Below, piece by piece: positions 1-7,278 of a stretch of DNA of 44,057 nt (positions are counted from its first letter, which is position 1; each line of letters opens with the position of its first letter). Source of the stretch: Bacteroidota bacterium (GTDB taxonomy: Bacteria; Bacteroidota; Ignavibacteria; Kryptoniales; JAKASW01); NCBI GenBank assembly GCA_021812985.1, contig JAKAMG010000025.1, forward strand, positions 1 through 44,057, given 5' to 3'. The notes beneath the pieces were generated by a model, which was not told the origin of the DNA, searched no databases, and saw nothing but the letters and a program-made list of their open reading frames with translations. The position numbers and the translations under genes are program-made.

Positions 1-722
1 GCGTCGAGGTCAGCCGGATCCACGTCGTCGCTCAGTTCATCCGGCGGATTCATCGGCTTCTCGCTTCGCACGACGATATCTTTGAACCCCGAGTTTCGGA
101 TCGCCGCAATATAATCCTCTTTGGTAAGCGCCCCGCTGACACATCCTGCATAAAGTGCGGCGACCTCCCTTAACCTTTCGGGAATGTTACCAATAGTGAC
201 TATGTCGGAGATGCTGAAGTGTCCGCCGGGCCGCAGTACCCTCATTATCTCGCCAAACGCGCGTTGCTTGTCCGGCACGAGGTTCAGGACGCAGTTGCTC
301 AGGACAACGTCAATGCTCCCCGACTCAACAGGGAGGTGTTCGATTTCGCCTAGCCTGAATTCAACATTCGAATAGCCAACCTTTGCGTTGTTGGCCCTCG
401 CTTTTTCTACCATGGATGGAGTCATGTCGACACCGATGACTCTCCCACTTTCGCCGACAATTCTCCTTGCGACGAAGACGTCGTTGCCGGCGCCACTCCC
501 GAGATCGAGCACCGTCTCACCTGGCTTGATCCCGGCGCCATCGGTCGGGATTCCGCAACCGAGTCCAAAGTCAGCTTCCGGGTTGTAGCCGTCGAGGCCG
601 GAGTAATCGATTTCAAAAACGACCTCAGCCTTTCCCCCACAGCCGCACGAGGTGCGAGGCTTCTTGACGATCGAGGCGTACTTGTCCTTCACTTCGGATT
701 TGAGCTCATCTTCTGATTTCAT
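1..722 (-). CDS. arsM: Arsenite S-adenosylmethyltransferase, C-terminus cut by window edge
   Basis: Methylates trivalent arsenic with S-adenosylmethionine in the cytosol. About 240 codons are visible; the C-terminus lies beyond base 1. The SAM-binding motif I reads DLGSGAGND (about residues 73-81), followed by GVDMTPSMVEKAR. The three cysteines that bind As(III) in this family are all placed as expected: C56 in GLGCG, C144 in SNCVLNL and C194 in YAGCVSGAL. An N-terminal CGCGG cysteine cluster lies at residues 26-30, as in many ArsM proteins. The ATG at 722-720 follows a GGGAGA ribosome site. It is the third gene of arsR-arsN2-arsM, 27 bases after arsN2. A related SAM methyltransferase is the only alternative, and the three cysteines make that unlikely. 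Confidence 0.93.
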   Translation of the reverse strand, partial: MKSEDELKSEVKDKYASIVKKPRTSCGCGGKAEVVFEIDYSGLDGYNPEADFGLGCGIPTDGAGIKPGETVLDLGSGAGNDVFVARRIVGESGRVIGVDMTPSMVEKARANNAKVGYSNVEFRLGEIEHLPVESGSIDVVLSNCVLNLVPDKQRAFGEIMRVLRPGGHFSISDIVTIGNIPERLREVAALYAGCVSGALTKEDYIAAIRNSGFKDIVVRSEKPMNPPDELSDDVDPADLD

Positions 723-749
723 GTCATTCTCCCACTGCAGATTTGATTT

Positions 750-1199
750 TTACATGACGGATTTATCTAAGATTAATTGCATGCAGACGGCCGACTGAGG
801 GCATGCATGCGTGAATTCAGGGGACGCCAGCAATGCCGGATTGGTAATCTCCGATCGGGCGATGACTGCAAAACCTTTCTTTAGGAAGAAATCTCTTGCG
901 GTTTCGGTAAGGAGGACTACTCTTCCCACGTTCCTCCGCTTTGCTTCCTCGAGCATGAAATCGACGATTCGCGACCCGAGTCCTTTGTGCTGCAATTCGA
1001 CGTTTACCGCAACAGACCTGAGGAGGGCGTCATGGCCGTAGAACTCAAATCCCGCTGTCCCTACCGGGCGGCCGCCGCTCTCTGCGATATAGAGTCGAGC
1101 GCCACTCTCATGCAGGACATCCAGCGGAAGGCCATTTTGCTTCAGCAATGACTCAACGAATTTTATGTCTCCGCTGTCTGATTCCCTGAAGTTCGGCAT
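750..1199 (-). CDS. arsN2: GNAT N-acetyltransferase of the arsenic-resistance type (ArsN2-like)
   Basis: A 149-residue single-domain GNAT acetyltransferase. The acetyl-CoA pyrophosphate loop is seen as QHKGLGS (about residues 70-76), followed by the helix DFMLEEAKRR and a C-terminal FFLKKGF beta-strand region typical of the fold. Family members beside arsR and arsM are called ArsN2 and are thought to acetylate an organoarsenical or an amino-group substrate; the exact substrate cannot be read from sequence. The start codon abuts the arsR stop codon with no gap, and its ribosome site (AAAGGAAG) lies inside the arsR coding end, so the two are translationally coupled. The name rests on length, motif and operon position. 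Confidence 0.85.
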   Translation of the reverse strand: MPNFRESDSGDIKFVESLLKQNGLPLDVLHESGARLYIAESGGRPVGTAGFEFYGHDALLRSVAVNVELQHKGLGSRIVDFMLEEAKRRNVGRVVLLTETARDFFLKKGFAVIARSEITNPALLASPEFTHACPQSAVCMQLILDKSVM

Positions 1200-1553
1200 T
1201 TACTTCCTTTGTTTTGTTGAGCAGGTGTTTGAAGTGCATCCATCCGCGAGCTCCTCGAACAGTCCGTTGAGCTCAGCTGCGAGTTCCGAGACGGCAGCCT
1301 TATTGAGGCAATAACACGAGGAGGGACCTTCGATTGTACCCTTGACGAGACCGGCATTCTTAAGCTCTTTCAGGTGCTGTGAAACGGTGGCCTGTGCTAT
1401 CGGAAGGGCATCGACGATTTCGCCACAAACGCAGGCATTGCGCTTCGCAAGCGTCCTCAGTATGGCTACCCGAGCAGGGTGAGCAAGAGCTTTCGCCCAT
1501 CTCGATAGCCTTACGTCTTTGGTTCCGAACTCTTCTGTTTTTGTTACTGGCAT
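1200..1553 (-). CDS. arsR: ArsR-family metalloregulatory repressor
   Basis: A 117-residue winged-helix repressor of the ars operon. The helix-turn-helix is IAQATVSQHLKELKNAGLV. A CVC pair just before it (NACVCGEIV) is the classic arsenic-binding position of ArsR, and further cysteines occur at SSCYC and in the C-terminal CTSNTC, so As(III) could be bound at one or two sites. An in-frame ATG at 1628 would lengthen the protein by 25 residues, but it lies upstream of the promoter -35 box, so it cannot be on the transcript. I therefore start at 1553. It heads arsR-arsN2-arsM and presumably represses its own transcription through the palindrome at 1567-1588. Confidence 0.93.
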   Translation of the reverse strand: MPVTKTEEFGTKDVRLSRWAKALAHPARVAILRTLAKRNACVCGEIVDALPIAQATVSQHLKELKNAGLVKGTIEGPSSCYCLNKAAVSELAAELNGLFEELADGCTSNTCSTKQRK

Positions 1554-1566
1554 AACCCGTTCTTTC

Positions 1567-1588
1567 TTTATCGTATCTTTACGATAAA
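1567..1588 (-). promoter_or_regulatory. Probable ArsR operator (perfect palindrome)
   Basis: Perfect inverted repeat with 9-bp arms TTTATCGTA and TACGATAAA around a 4-base centre. It overlaps the last bases of the -10 box and covers the expected transcription start, so a bound dimer would block RNA polymerase. Position, symmetry and the arsR gene directly downstream make autoregulation by ArsR the natural reading. Confidence 0.85.
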
Positions 1589-1615
1589 TATAGCGCCGAG
1601 TTACGGGCATGTCAA
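1587..1615 (-). promoter_or_regulatory. Sigma70-type promoter of the ars operon
   Basis: On the minus strand TTGACA (1615-1610), exactly 17 bp, then TATATT (1592-1587). The predicted start near 1580 gives a leader of about 27 bases before the arsR ATG at 1553. Confidence 0.85.
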
Positions 1616-1852
1616 GAGAGAAGTCCACGTGGGGTGTCTTACCGCCACGCTACGGGAAGGTTGGGGTGGTGTTGCAAGGGGGGATCGTAAGTGCAGGGAG
1701 GATGGCGATTCAGTATCTGGTGCGGGAACCGCATGTACATGTAAGCTCTCTTTATCCTTAAGGAGTCTGCTACGACTGCGTCATTGGAGGGAGGGGTGGG
1801 GGGGCAGCTATGAAGCAAAGAATTCGAGGCTCCGAGGCGGATTCATGAATCC

Positions 1853-1881
1853 TTGACTTTCTTTCTCCTTACGGCTATATT
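1853..1881 (+). promoter_or_regulatory. Sigma70-type promoter of the tRNA genes
   Basis: TTGACT (1853-1858), 17-bp spacer, TATATT (1876-1881). The expected start is a few bases before the first base of tRNA-Gly at 1893. The -10 hexamer and spacing are the same as at the ars promoter. Confidence 0.8.
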
Positions 1882-1892
1882 TTCAAACCAAT

Positions 1893-1965
<73 letters not shown>

Positions 1966-2062
1966 CAGAATATAGCTCATAGCTGATGGTTTATGGCTCA
2001 TAAGAGTTTCACGCGATTGTTGTGAGTACTTACTGTCGACTATGAGCTTTTGGTTATATAAT

Positions 2063-2134
2063 GGCGACGTACCCAAGTGGTAAGGGAGAGGTCTGCAAAA
2101 CCTTTATGCGGCGGTTCGAATCCGCCCGTCGCCT
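2063..2134 (+). tRNA. tRNA-Cys (anticodon GCA)
   Basis: Acceptor GGCGACG pairs with CGTCGCC, D-stem CCC/GGG, anticodon stem GAGGT/ACCTT with loop CTGCAAA, T-arm GGCGG-TTCGAAT-CCGCC, discriminator T as expected for Cys. CCA is not encoded. It lies 97 bases after tRNA-Gly, probably on the same transcript. Confidence 0.95.
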
Positions 2135-2137
2135 CAA

Positions 2138-2182
2138 GCGGACCCGAACAAGCAGTGGGATCGTTTTGCTTGCCGCGTTTTT
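2138..2182 (+). terminator. Probable intrinsic terminator after the tRNA pair
   Basis: Stem built from GCGG/CCGC and CAAGCA/TGCTTG, with a 7-base bulge on the 5' side, followed by five T residues. It begins 4 bases after tRNA-Cys and ends before the phoB ribosome site. Confidence 0.55.
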
Positions 2183-2217
2183 CCCTCCCTCTTGCCCCCC
2201 GAGTAAAGGAGTCCTGA

Positions 2218-2901
2218 ATGAAAAGTGTCTTGGTCGTTGACGACGAGAAGGATATAGTCCAGCTTATCCGCTACAACCTTGAACGGGAAGGTTTCAAGGT
2301 CGAATCGGCTTTGGATGGAAATGAGGCGCTGAAGAAGGCGGCCGAAGCGAAGCCTGACCTTATACTCCTCGACATCATGTTGCCCGGAAAGGATGGCTAC
2401 GAAGTTATTAAGTCTCTCAACCAGAGTGAGAAGACTGCCAACATTCCGGTCATATTTCTTACGGCAAAGAGCGCGGAGTTCGACGAGGTCCTCGGGCTGG
2501 AACTGGGCGCGGATGATTATATCGTGAAGCCGATCAGCCCAAGAAAACTCATCTCCAGAATACGCGCAGTCCTCAGGAGGTATGAAGGGGTCAAGTCCGA
2601 GGAGGCGAAGAACTTGGACTTCGGCACCATATCCATAGACAGGGACAGTTACCTCGTGAGCGTTTCGGGGGAGCAGATATTCTTTCCTCGTAAAGAGTTT
2701 GAGATACTCTATTACCTCGCGTCACATGAGGGAAAGGTCGTTACTAGAGAGACCCTTCTGAGCAGGGTTTGGGGGGCGGATGTATACGTTGGTGACAGGA
2801 CGGTGGACGTGCACATCCGGAAGATAAGGGAAAAGCTCGGCAAGCACGCGGCGATGATAGAGACGATCAAAGGCGTTGGGTACAAGTTCAAAGTAGAATG
2901 A
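2218..2901 (+). CDS. phoB: Response regulator, OmpR/PhoB family
   Basis: A 227-residue transcription factor: receiver domain at 1-120 and OmpR-type winged-helix DNA-binding domain at about 130-227. Receiver residues are complete: acidic pair D8/D9, phospho-acceptor D52 (LLDIMLPGKDG), T82 and K104 (DDYIVKP). The C-terminal domain ends VDVHIRKIREKLG and TIKGVGYKF as in PhoB. The ribosome site AAAGGAG precedes the ATG. The gene overlaps the downstream histidine kinase by 4 bases (ATGA) and phoU follows, which supports a phosphate-starvation PhoB rather than another OmpR-type regulator. No Pst transporter gene is in the window. Confidence 0.92.
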   Translation: MKSVLVVDDEKDIVQLIRYNLEREGFKVESALDGNEALKKAAEAKPDLILLDIMLPGKDGYEVIKSLNQSEKTANIPVIFLTAKSAEFDEVLGLELGADDYIVKPISPRKLISRIRAVLRRYEGVKSEEAKNLDFGTISIDRDSYLVSVSGEQIFFPRKEFEILYYLASHEGKVVTRETLLSRVWGADVYVGDRTVDVHIRKIREKLGKHAAMIETIKGVGYKFKVE

Positions 2902-3950
2902 ACCACTTTCTCGATTCATACAAGATCCGGATCACAGTTGCCGCCGCTGCCGGCGTTGTCATATACCTTGTTCTGCTTCTCGTCGGAAGTATCTTCCCGT
3001 TGACGGGTCCAGGGCTCACCCTCCATCTTTTACTAACTGCCTTTGTCGGTACGATGCTGGCTTTTGGTTTCCTTGAAGTACTCGTCGCTTTCAGAAAACG
3101 GCAGACTAAGATTCTAAACATGATAGTTGACGCTCTTCGCAGGATAAGCGCCGGCGATCTGTCGGTCCAGCTCCCTGAGACCGGAGCTATCGAGCTGAGG
3201 CAGGTCAGCAAACTGACGAACCAAATTGTGGGTAATCTGAAGCAGGACATCTCGAAGCTGGAAAAGCTTGAGCGGGTGAGAAGTGAGTTCCTGGCCAACG
3301 TTTCGCACGAGCTGAGGACTCCGATATTCAGCATACAGGGATTCATAGAAACACTGATCGACGGGGCCATCGACGACCCTAAGGTCAATCGGGAATTCCT
3401 TCAGAAAGCTTACGAGCATTCCGTACGCCTGAACACTCTCCTTAACGACCTGATAGAAATTTCCAGGATAGAGAGCGGCGAGATGAGAATGAGCTTCAGG
3501 TATTTCAATCTTCCGGAATTCATGCGGAGTATTGTAGAAGAGCTCGAGCATAAAGCGGAAAAGAAGTCCATTCAAATCGTCTGCCAGCTCCCCGAGCGGG
3601 AGATACTCGTCCTTGGTGACCGCGAAAGGCTTAGGCAGGTCCTTTCAAACCTGATAGACAACTCCATCAAGTACACCGATGACGGAGGAAAGGTAGAAGT
3701 CGGATTCACTGACCTCCAGGGAACCGTCAGGGTGTATGTCAGAGACAACGGAAGCGGTATAGGTGAGGAGCATCTCGGACGTATATTCGAGAGGTTTTAC
3801 AGGGTTGACAAGGACAGGAGCAGAAGTGTGGGAGGAACCGGACTGGGACTTGCCATTGTTAAACACATAATCGAAGCACATAACAGCAGAATCGAGGTAA
3901 GGAGCGAGCTCGGTAAGGGTTCCGAGTTCAGCTTCCTTTTGAAGAAATAA
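2898..3950 (+). CDS. phoR: Sensor histidine kinase, PhoR-like
   Basis: A 350-residue membrane kinase. Two transmembrane helices span about residues 12-32 and 42-64, with almost no periplasmic loop between them. A HAMP-like segment follows (about 65-118), then the dimerisation domain with phospho-acceptor H137 in FLANVSHELRTP, then the ATPase domain with N box NLIDNSIKY, G1 DNGSGIG, F box RFYRVD and G2 GGTGLGLAI. Lacking a sensory loop, it probably reads phosphate through the Pst/PhoU complex, as E. coli PhoR does. No PAS domain is evident, which makes it shorter than E. coli PhoR (431 residues). The ATG overlaps the phoB stop codon, so it is translationally coupled. Confidence 0.9.
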   Translation: MNHFLDSYKIRITVAAAAGVVIYLVLLLVGSIFPLTGPGLTLHLLLTAFVGTMLAFGFLEVLVAFRKRQTKILNMIVDALRRISAGDLSVQLPETGAIELRQVSKLTNQIVGNLKQDISKLEKLERVRSEFLANVSHELRTPIFSIQGFIETLIDGAIDDPKVNREFLQKAYEHSVRLNTLLNDLIEISRIESGEMRMSFRYFNLPEFMRSIVEELEHKAEKKSIQIVCQLPEREILVLGDRERLRQVLSNLIDNSIKYTDDGGKVEVGFTDLQGTVRVYVRDNGSGIGEEHLGRIFERFYRVDKDRSRSVGGTGLGLAIVKHIIEAHNSRIEVRSELGKGSEFSFLLKK

Positions 3951-3967
3951 GATGTATATTTGACGCA

Positions 3968-3983
3968 GGGAAGAAGGCTTCCC
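3968..3983 (+). other. Small hairpin between phoR and phoU
   Basis: GGGAAG-AAGG-CTTCCC, a perfect 6-bp stem with a 4-base loop, 18 bases after the phoR stop. There is no T-run, so it is not an intrinsic terminator. It could stabilise an mRNA end or modulate the ratio of phoU to phoBR. Confidence 0.35.
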
Positions 3984-4005
3984 TCGCATTAAAGGAGAGA
4001 GATAA

Positions 4006-4671
4006 ATGCACAGACATTTCGAAGATTTACTGGAGGGATTGAGAGTAAACCTGATCAAGATGGGTAGCCTCGTCGACGAACAGCTCGACCTGGCTTTCCG
4101 TGCACTCCACGACAGAGATCTTCAGGCGACGACAAAAGTTTACGAGACCGAAAAGAAAGTCAACGATTTCGACAATTTGCTCGACCAGCAGGTAGACGAG
4201 ATCATGGCACTCGAGCAGCCAGTCGCCGCCGACCTTCGTCTGGTGGTTTCAGCGATAAAGATGAACCATGAGCTGGAGCGGATCGGAGATGTCGCGGTTA
4301 ACATAGCTCAGAGAGTCGAGCCGCTGAGGGATTTTCCCGAGCTTGTGCGCAAAACCGCCATACTTGAGATGGGCGATGTGGCGAGGAGGATGGTTCATGA
4401 CAGCATCGATTCATTCATACATGCTGACGCCGAGCTGGCGAGAAGGATTTGCAAGCAGGATGACGTGGTTGACGAAATGAACAGGCAGAAATTCAGATTT
4501 GTCATAGATGAAATGAAAAAGGACCCGGCGGTCGTTGAGCCGGGTGCGCACTTGATTGTAGCTTTGAAACACATTGAGCGGATAGCAGACCACGCGACAA
4601 ACATCGCGGAGGATGTGGTGTTCCTGGTTGACGCTAAGGTGATCAAGCACCACGCTGCGGATAAAGGCTGA
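4006..4671 (+). CDS. phoU: Phosphate-signalling protein PhoU
   Basis: A 221-residue all-helical cytosolic protein made of two PhoU repeats (about 10-100 and 115-210). Metal-binding signature stretches are present: ETEKKVNDFDNLLDQQVDEI in the first half and ERIADHATNIAEDVVF in the second, with the paired E-x-I-G/A-D motifs ELERIGD and HIERIAD. PhoU links phosphate transport status to the PhoR kinase. It sits 55 bases behind phoR with a strong AAAGGAG ribosome site. The length matches the family. Confidence 0.95.
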   Translation: MHRHFEDLLEGLRVNLIKMGSLVDEQLDLAFRALHDRDLQATTKVYETEKKVNDFDNLLDQQVDEIMALEQPVAADLRLVVSAIKMNHELERIGDVAVNIAQRVEPLRDFPELVRKTAILEMGDVARRMVHDSIDSFIHADAELARRICKQDDVVDEMNRQKFRFVIDEMKKDPAVVEPGAHLIVALKHIERIADHATNIAEDVVFLVDAKVIKHHAADKG

Positions 4672-4799
4672 GGGAAAGGAAAGACCAGGAAGGTCGGTTT
4701 AAGAGGGGGCGAGTCGACGGGTTAAGATCGCCCCGTCCCACGATTATTGCTAATCAGTGGGCGCTTCGATAACTTATTCAAGGATTCTCCGGAGTTAGA

Positions 4800-6854
4800 A
4801 TGCTTTTTAGGAAAAACCAGGGTCCCCGACCCAGCTCGCCCCCACCACAGGACTCCCAACGGAACGAGGTCGCGGCGCATCTTCGCATGGCCGATAAGTA
4901 TATACGCGAAGGAAAACTTGTCGAGGCGAAGGGTGAGTTGGATGCCGTTCACGAGGTTGAACCCAACAACGTTTACGCCCTTGCGCTTGAAGAGCGCAGG
5001 CAAGCCATGGAGACTGCCGCAGCCAGTCCGAAAGAGAAGCCAGAGCCACCACAGCCGAGCAATGAGCCCGAGGCGATTCCCCCCGCGACAGAGGCACTCT
5101 CCCAGCCGAGCTTTGATGAAGCTGAAATCAGGCGGGAAATAGAGACGAGGCTAAAGGAGGAGTTCGACAAAAAATTCACCGACGAGATTAGAAAAGCGGA
5201 GCAGAGGATTGCGGACGCGCTGAAGAAGGAGCGCGAATGGCAGGAGGCGGAGCGGGCCTCGCTCATCGCCAATCTCGAGAAGGAAAGGGAGAAATTCAGG
5301 CGCGACCTCGAAAGAGAATCGAAGGAAAAGTTCGAGATTGAGATTGGGAAGATGGAAGCCTCGTACAGACAGCAGCTCGCTGCTGAACGGAAGAAAGCGG
5401 AAGAGGACACCCGTTCCGAGATGAGCTCCCTCTATGAGAAGTCGATGCTCGAGTTGAAGGAGGCCGCGGTCAGGGAAAAAAGAAGCCTTCTGGAGAAAGA
5501 GCGTCGGGCCATCGATGAAAGCCGCAAGCAGATGGAAGCTGAATTTGAAAAGAGACTCTCATCTGAGCTGAACAAGGTAAAGACGTCAACCAAGGAAGAG
5601 CAGGAAAGAGAGCGCGAAAAACAGGCCGAGGCAACCCGACAAAGGCTCCAGATGGAGTTTGAACAGAACCTCGACGCCGAGAAGAACCGGATTGAAGAGC
5701 AAATCAAATCTCAGCAGGCCGAAATAGAACGGGTCTACGAGGAGAGGTACAAGCGGCTCGAAGCGGAGACTCAGGCTGAGCTTCAGAAAAGGCTCGATGA
5801 AATCAGACGGAACGAACAAATTGAATTCGAACGCAGAAACACGGAGTTGCGGAGCCAGCTTGAGGCAGAGTACGAAAAGAGACTCGTCGCCGAACTCGCT
5901 AAGGAAAGGCAAAAGGTCGAAAGGGAAATCGAGACCGAGCTCACCGAACACCGCACAAGGCTGGAAACTGACCGGAAGAGCATCGTCGATGAAGAACAGC
6001 GAAAGCTCGACGAAGCCAGAAAATCCATGACAGCGGAGATGGAACAGGAGGTCGCGAGGAGGACTTCGGAGGCGAAAAGCTCCGCTGAGGCCAGCTTTGA
6101 GGAAAAGCTGAAATTGCTCGGGCTCAAGCTCCCGGATACCAAGGAAGAGAAACTGAGAATTTACATGAGCCGTCTCCGGGATGCGTGGTCTTCTCCTCCC
6201 CTTACCGCTGATGTCGCAAGGGCACTCATGCAGCTGAGGGACGTCCTTGGCCTTTCTTTCGAAGACCACATAGAGTGCGAAAGCGAGATAAGGCTCCAGG
6301 TCTATGTGACCGAGGTCGAGAAGGAAATTAAAAAGGGCGCGGTTACGCCGAACGACGAGAGTGCTCTGAACATACTGAAACAGAAATACCAGATTACGTC
6401 TGAGGAATCGACCAGGCTTGAGCCTCACATACTTGCCGCATTCAAGCGGGCGGTGATGAAGGCCGTTATCCTGGTTGTCGATGACGAAGAGATCTTCCTC
6501 GATTCCGTGAAGCCAGTGCTCGAAGGGTACGGCTACAGTGTCCTGACCAAGCAAAGTCCTACGGATGCGCTCAAACTCCTCGAATCAACTAACGTTGATA
6601 TGATCATTTCAGATGTCATGTTTTCTGGCACGGAGGGGGACGGTTTTTCCTTCTACGAGAGAGCCCAGAAGATACCCCATCTCAAAAAGGTGCCGTTCAT
6701 ACTGATGAGCGGTATGCATGAAAGCTTTTTTGTTAGAACCGGGATTCAGCTGGGAGTTGATGACTACCTGACAAAGCCCGTGGACCCCGACATGTTGGCC
6801 GCCGTTGTCGAAGGAAAGCTGAAGAAATACCGGTCTTTGAGGGAAGGGGACTGA
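4800..6854 (+). CDS. TPR/long coiled-coil protein with C-terminal receiver domain
   Basis: A 684-residue cytosolic protein of unusual build. Residues 22-70 look like one or two TPR helices (MADKYIREGKLVEAKGEL). Residues 100-435 are an almost unbroken, highly charged Glu/Lys/Arg coiled coil. Residues 440-545 hold two tandem helical modules of about 43 residues with the same pattern (YMSRLRDAW..LT.DVARAL..LRDVLGLS, then YVTEVEKEI..VTPNDESAL..LKQKYQIT). Residues 555-684 are a receiver domain with acidic pair D561/D562, phospho-acceptor D605, S637 and K659, so it is probably phosphorylatable. No output enzyme or DNA-binding domain and no signal peptide. A GGAG site precedes the ATG. It stands alone between pho and the cytochrome cluster. 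A structural or scaffold role regulated by phosphorylation is inference only. Confidence 0.85.
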   Translation: MLFRKNQGPRPSSPPPQDSQRNEVAAHLRMADKYIREGKLVEAKGELDAVHEVEPNNVYALALEERRQAMETAAASPKEKPEPPQPSNEPEAIPPATEALSQPSFDEAEIRREIETRLKEEFDKKFTDEIRKAEQRIADALKKEREWQEAERASLIANLEKEREKFRRDLERESKEKFEIEIGKMEASYRQQLAAERKKAEEDTRSEMSSLYEKSMLELKEAAVREKRSLLEKERRAIDESRKQMEAEFEKRLSSELNKVKTSTKEEQEREREKQAEATRQRLQMEFEQNLDAEKNRIEEQIKSQQAEIERVYEERYKRLEAETQAELQKRLDEIRRNEQIEFERRNTELRSQLEAEYEKRLVAELAKERQKVEREIETELTEHRTRLETDRKSIVDEEQRKLDEARKSMTAEMEQEVARRTSEAKSSAEASFEEKLKLLGLKLPDTKEEKLRIYMSRLRDAWSSPPLTADVARALMQLRDVLGLSFEDHIECESEIRLQVYVTEVEKEIKKGAVTPNDESALNILKQKYQITSEESTRLEPHILAAFKRAVMKAVILVVDDEEIFLDSVKPVLEGYGYSVLTKQSPTDALKLLESTNVDMIISDVMFSGTEGDGFSFYERAQKIPHLKKVPFILMSGMHESFFVRTGIQLGVDDYLTKPVDPDMLAAVVEGKLKKYRSLREGD

Positions 6855-7278
6855 GCCGCTTCCCTCTCGGCGGACATTTAGTCACGCCGGGTACCTTCCT
6901 CCTCTAGCTCTTCTTATTTCACCCCCAGCCCGGTCTCGAGGGCGCACACTGCCCGCTGCGGGGCCCATATCTTCCATATTTCTCCACGCAACACTGTGGA
7001 ACACCCTCCAAAAAATAAACTCCGTCCGGCCCTTGTAAGGAACTAAAAACCCGAATAATTCCTTATGAATACGAATAGGTGTGATACGAAGAATGTTATC
7101 GAAGAGATTCCGCTTCCTGGCTGACAGGCGACACGCACGAAAGTCACGAACGTGGGAGTTGCCAACGAACCAAACCAGGGTCGGCGGCCCTGAAGCCGTA
7201 CGACAGACAAAAGCCAAAACTACGTGTGGTCACGCACGTCCCATCCTATTTCCAAACGACAAAAGGAGTACACTAAAC
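6855..7278. other. Non-coding leader region before the electron-transfer cluster
   Basis: 424 bases without a convincing gene. A long open frame on the plus strand runs from 7081 into the cupredoxin gene, but its first 66 codons look like untranslated leader and the signal peptide begins at 7279. Two hairpins can be drawn: GGCGAC (7127-7132) with GTTGCC (7158-7163), enclosing CACG/CGTG, and CAGGG (7176-7180) with CCCTG (7188-7192). I could not match this to a known riboswitch class. Confidence 0.4.

Noticed and set aside
1554-1628. N-terminal extension of ArsR (25 codons)
   Set aside because: The upstream ATG lies before the -35 box of the promoter, and the extension covers the operator; it cannot be on the transcript.
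4706-4734. Hairpin GGGGCGA/TCGCCCC after phoU as a terminator
   Set aside because: The stem is good but the loop is 15 bases and no T-run follows on either strand; left unannotated.
5586-6554. A 322-codon minus-strand frame opposite the coiled-coil gene
   Set aside because: An artefact of the Glu/Lys-rich coiled-coil codons; the product is Leu/Phe-rich without any family resemblance, and the plus-strand gene is clear.
7100-7200. c-di-GMP (GEMM) riboswitch ahead of the cytochrome cluster
   Set aside because: The conserved core and tetraloop receptor sequences could not be found; only generic hairpins.
7081-7278. N-terminal extension of the cupredoxin-like protein by 66 residues
   Set aside because: The extension is basic and low in homology-like features, and would bury the signal peptide that begins at 7279 behind an AAAGGAG site.
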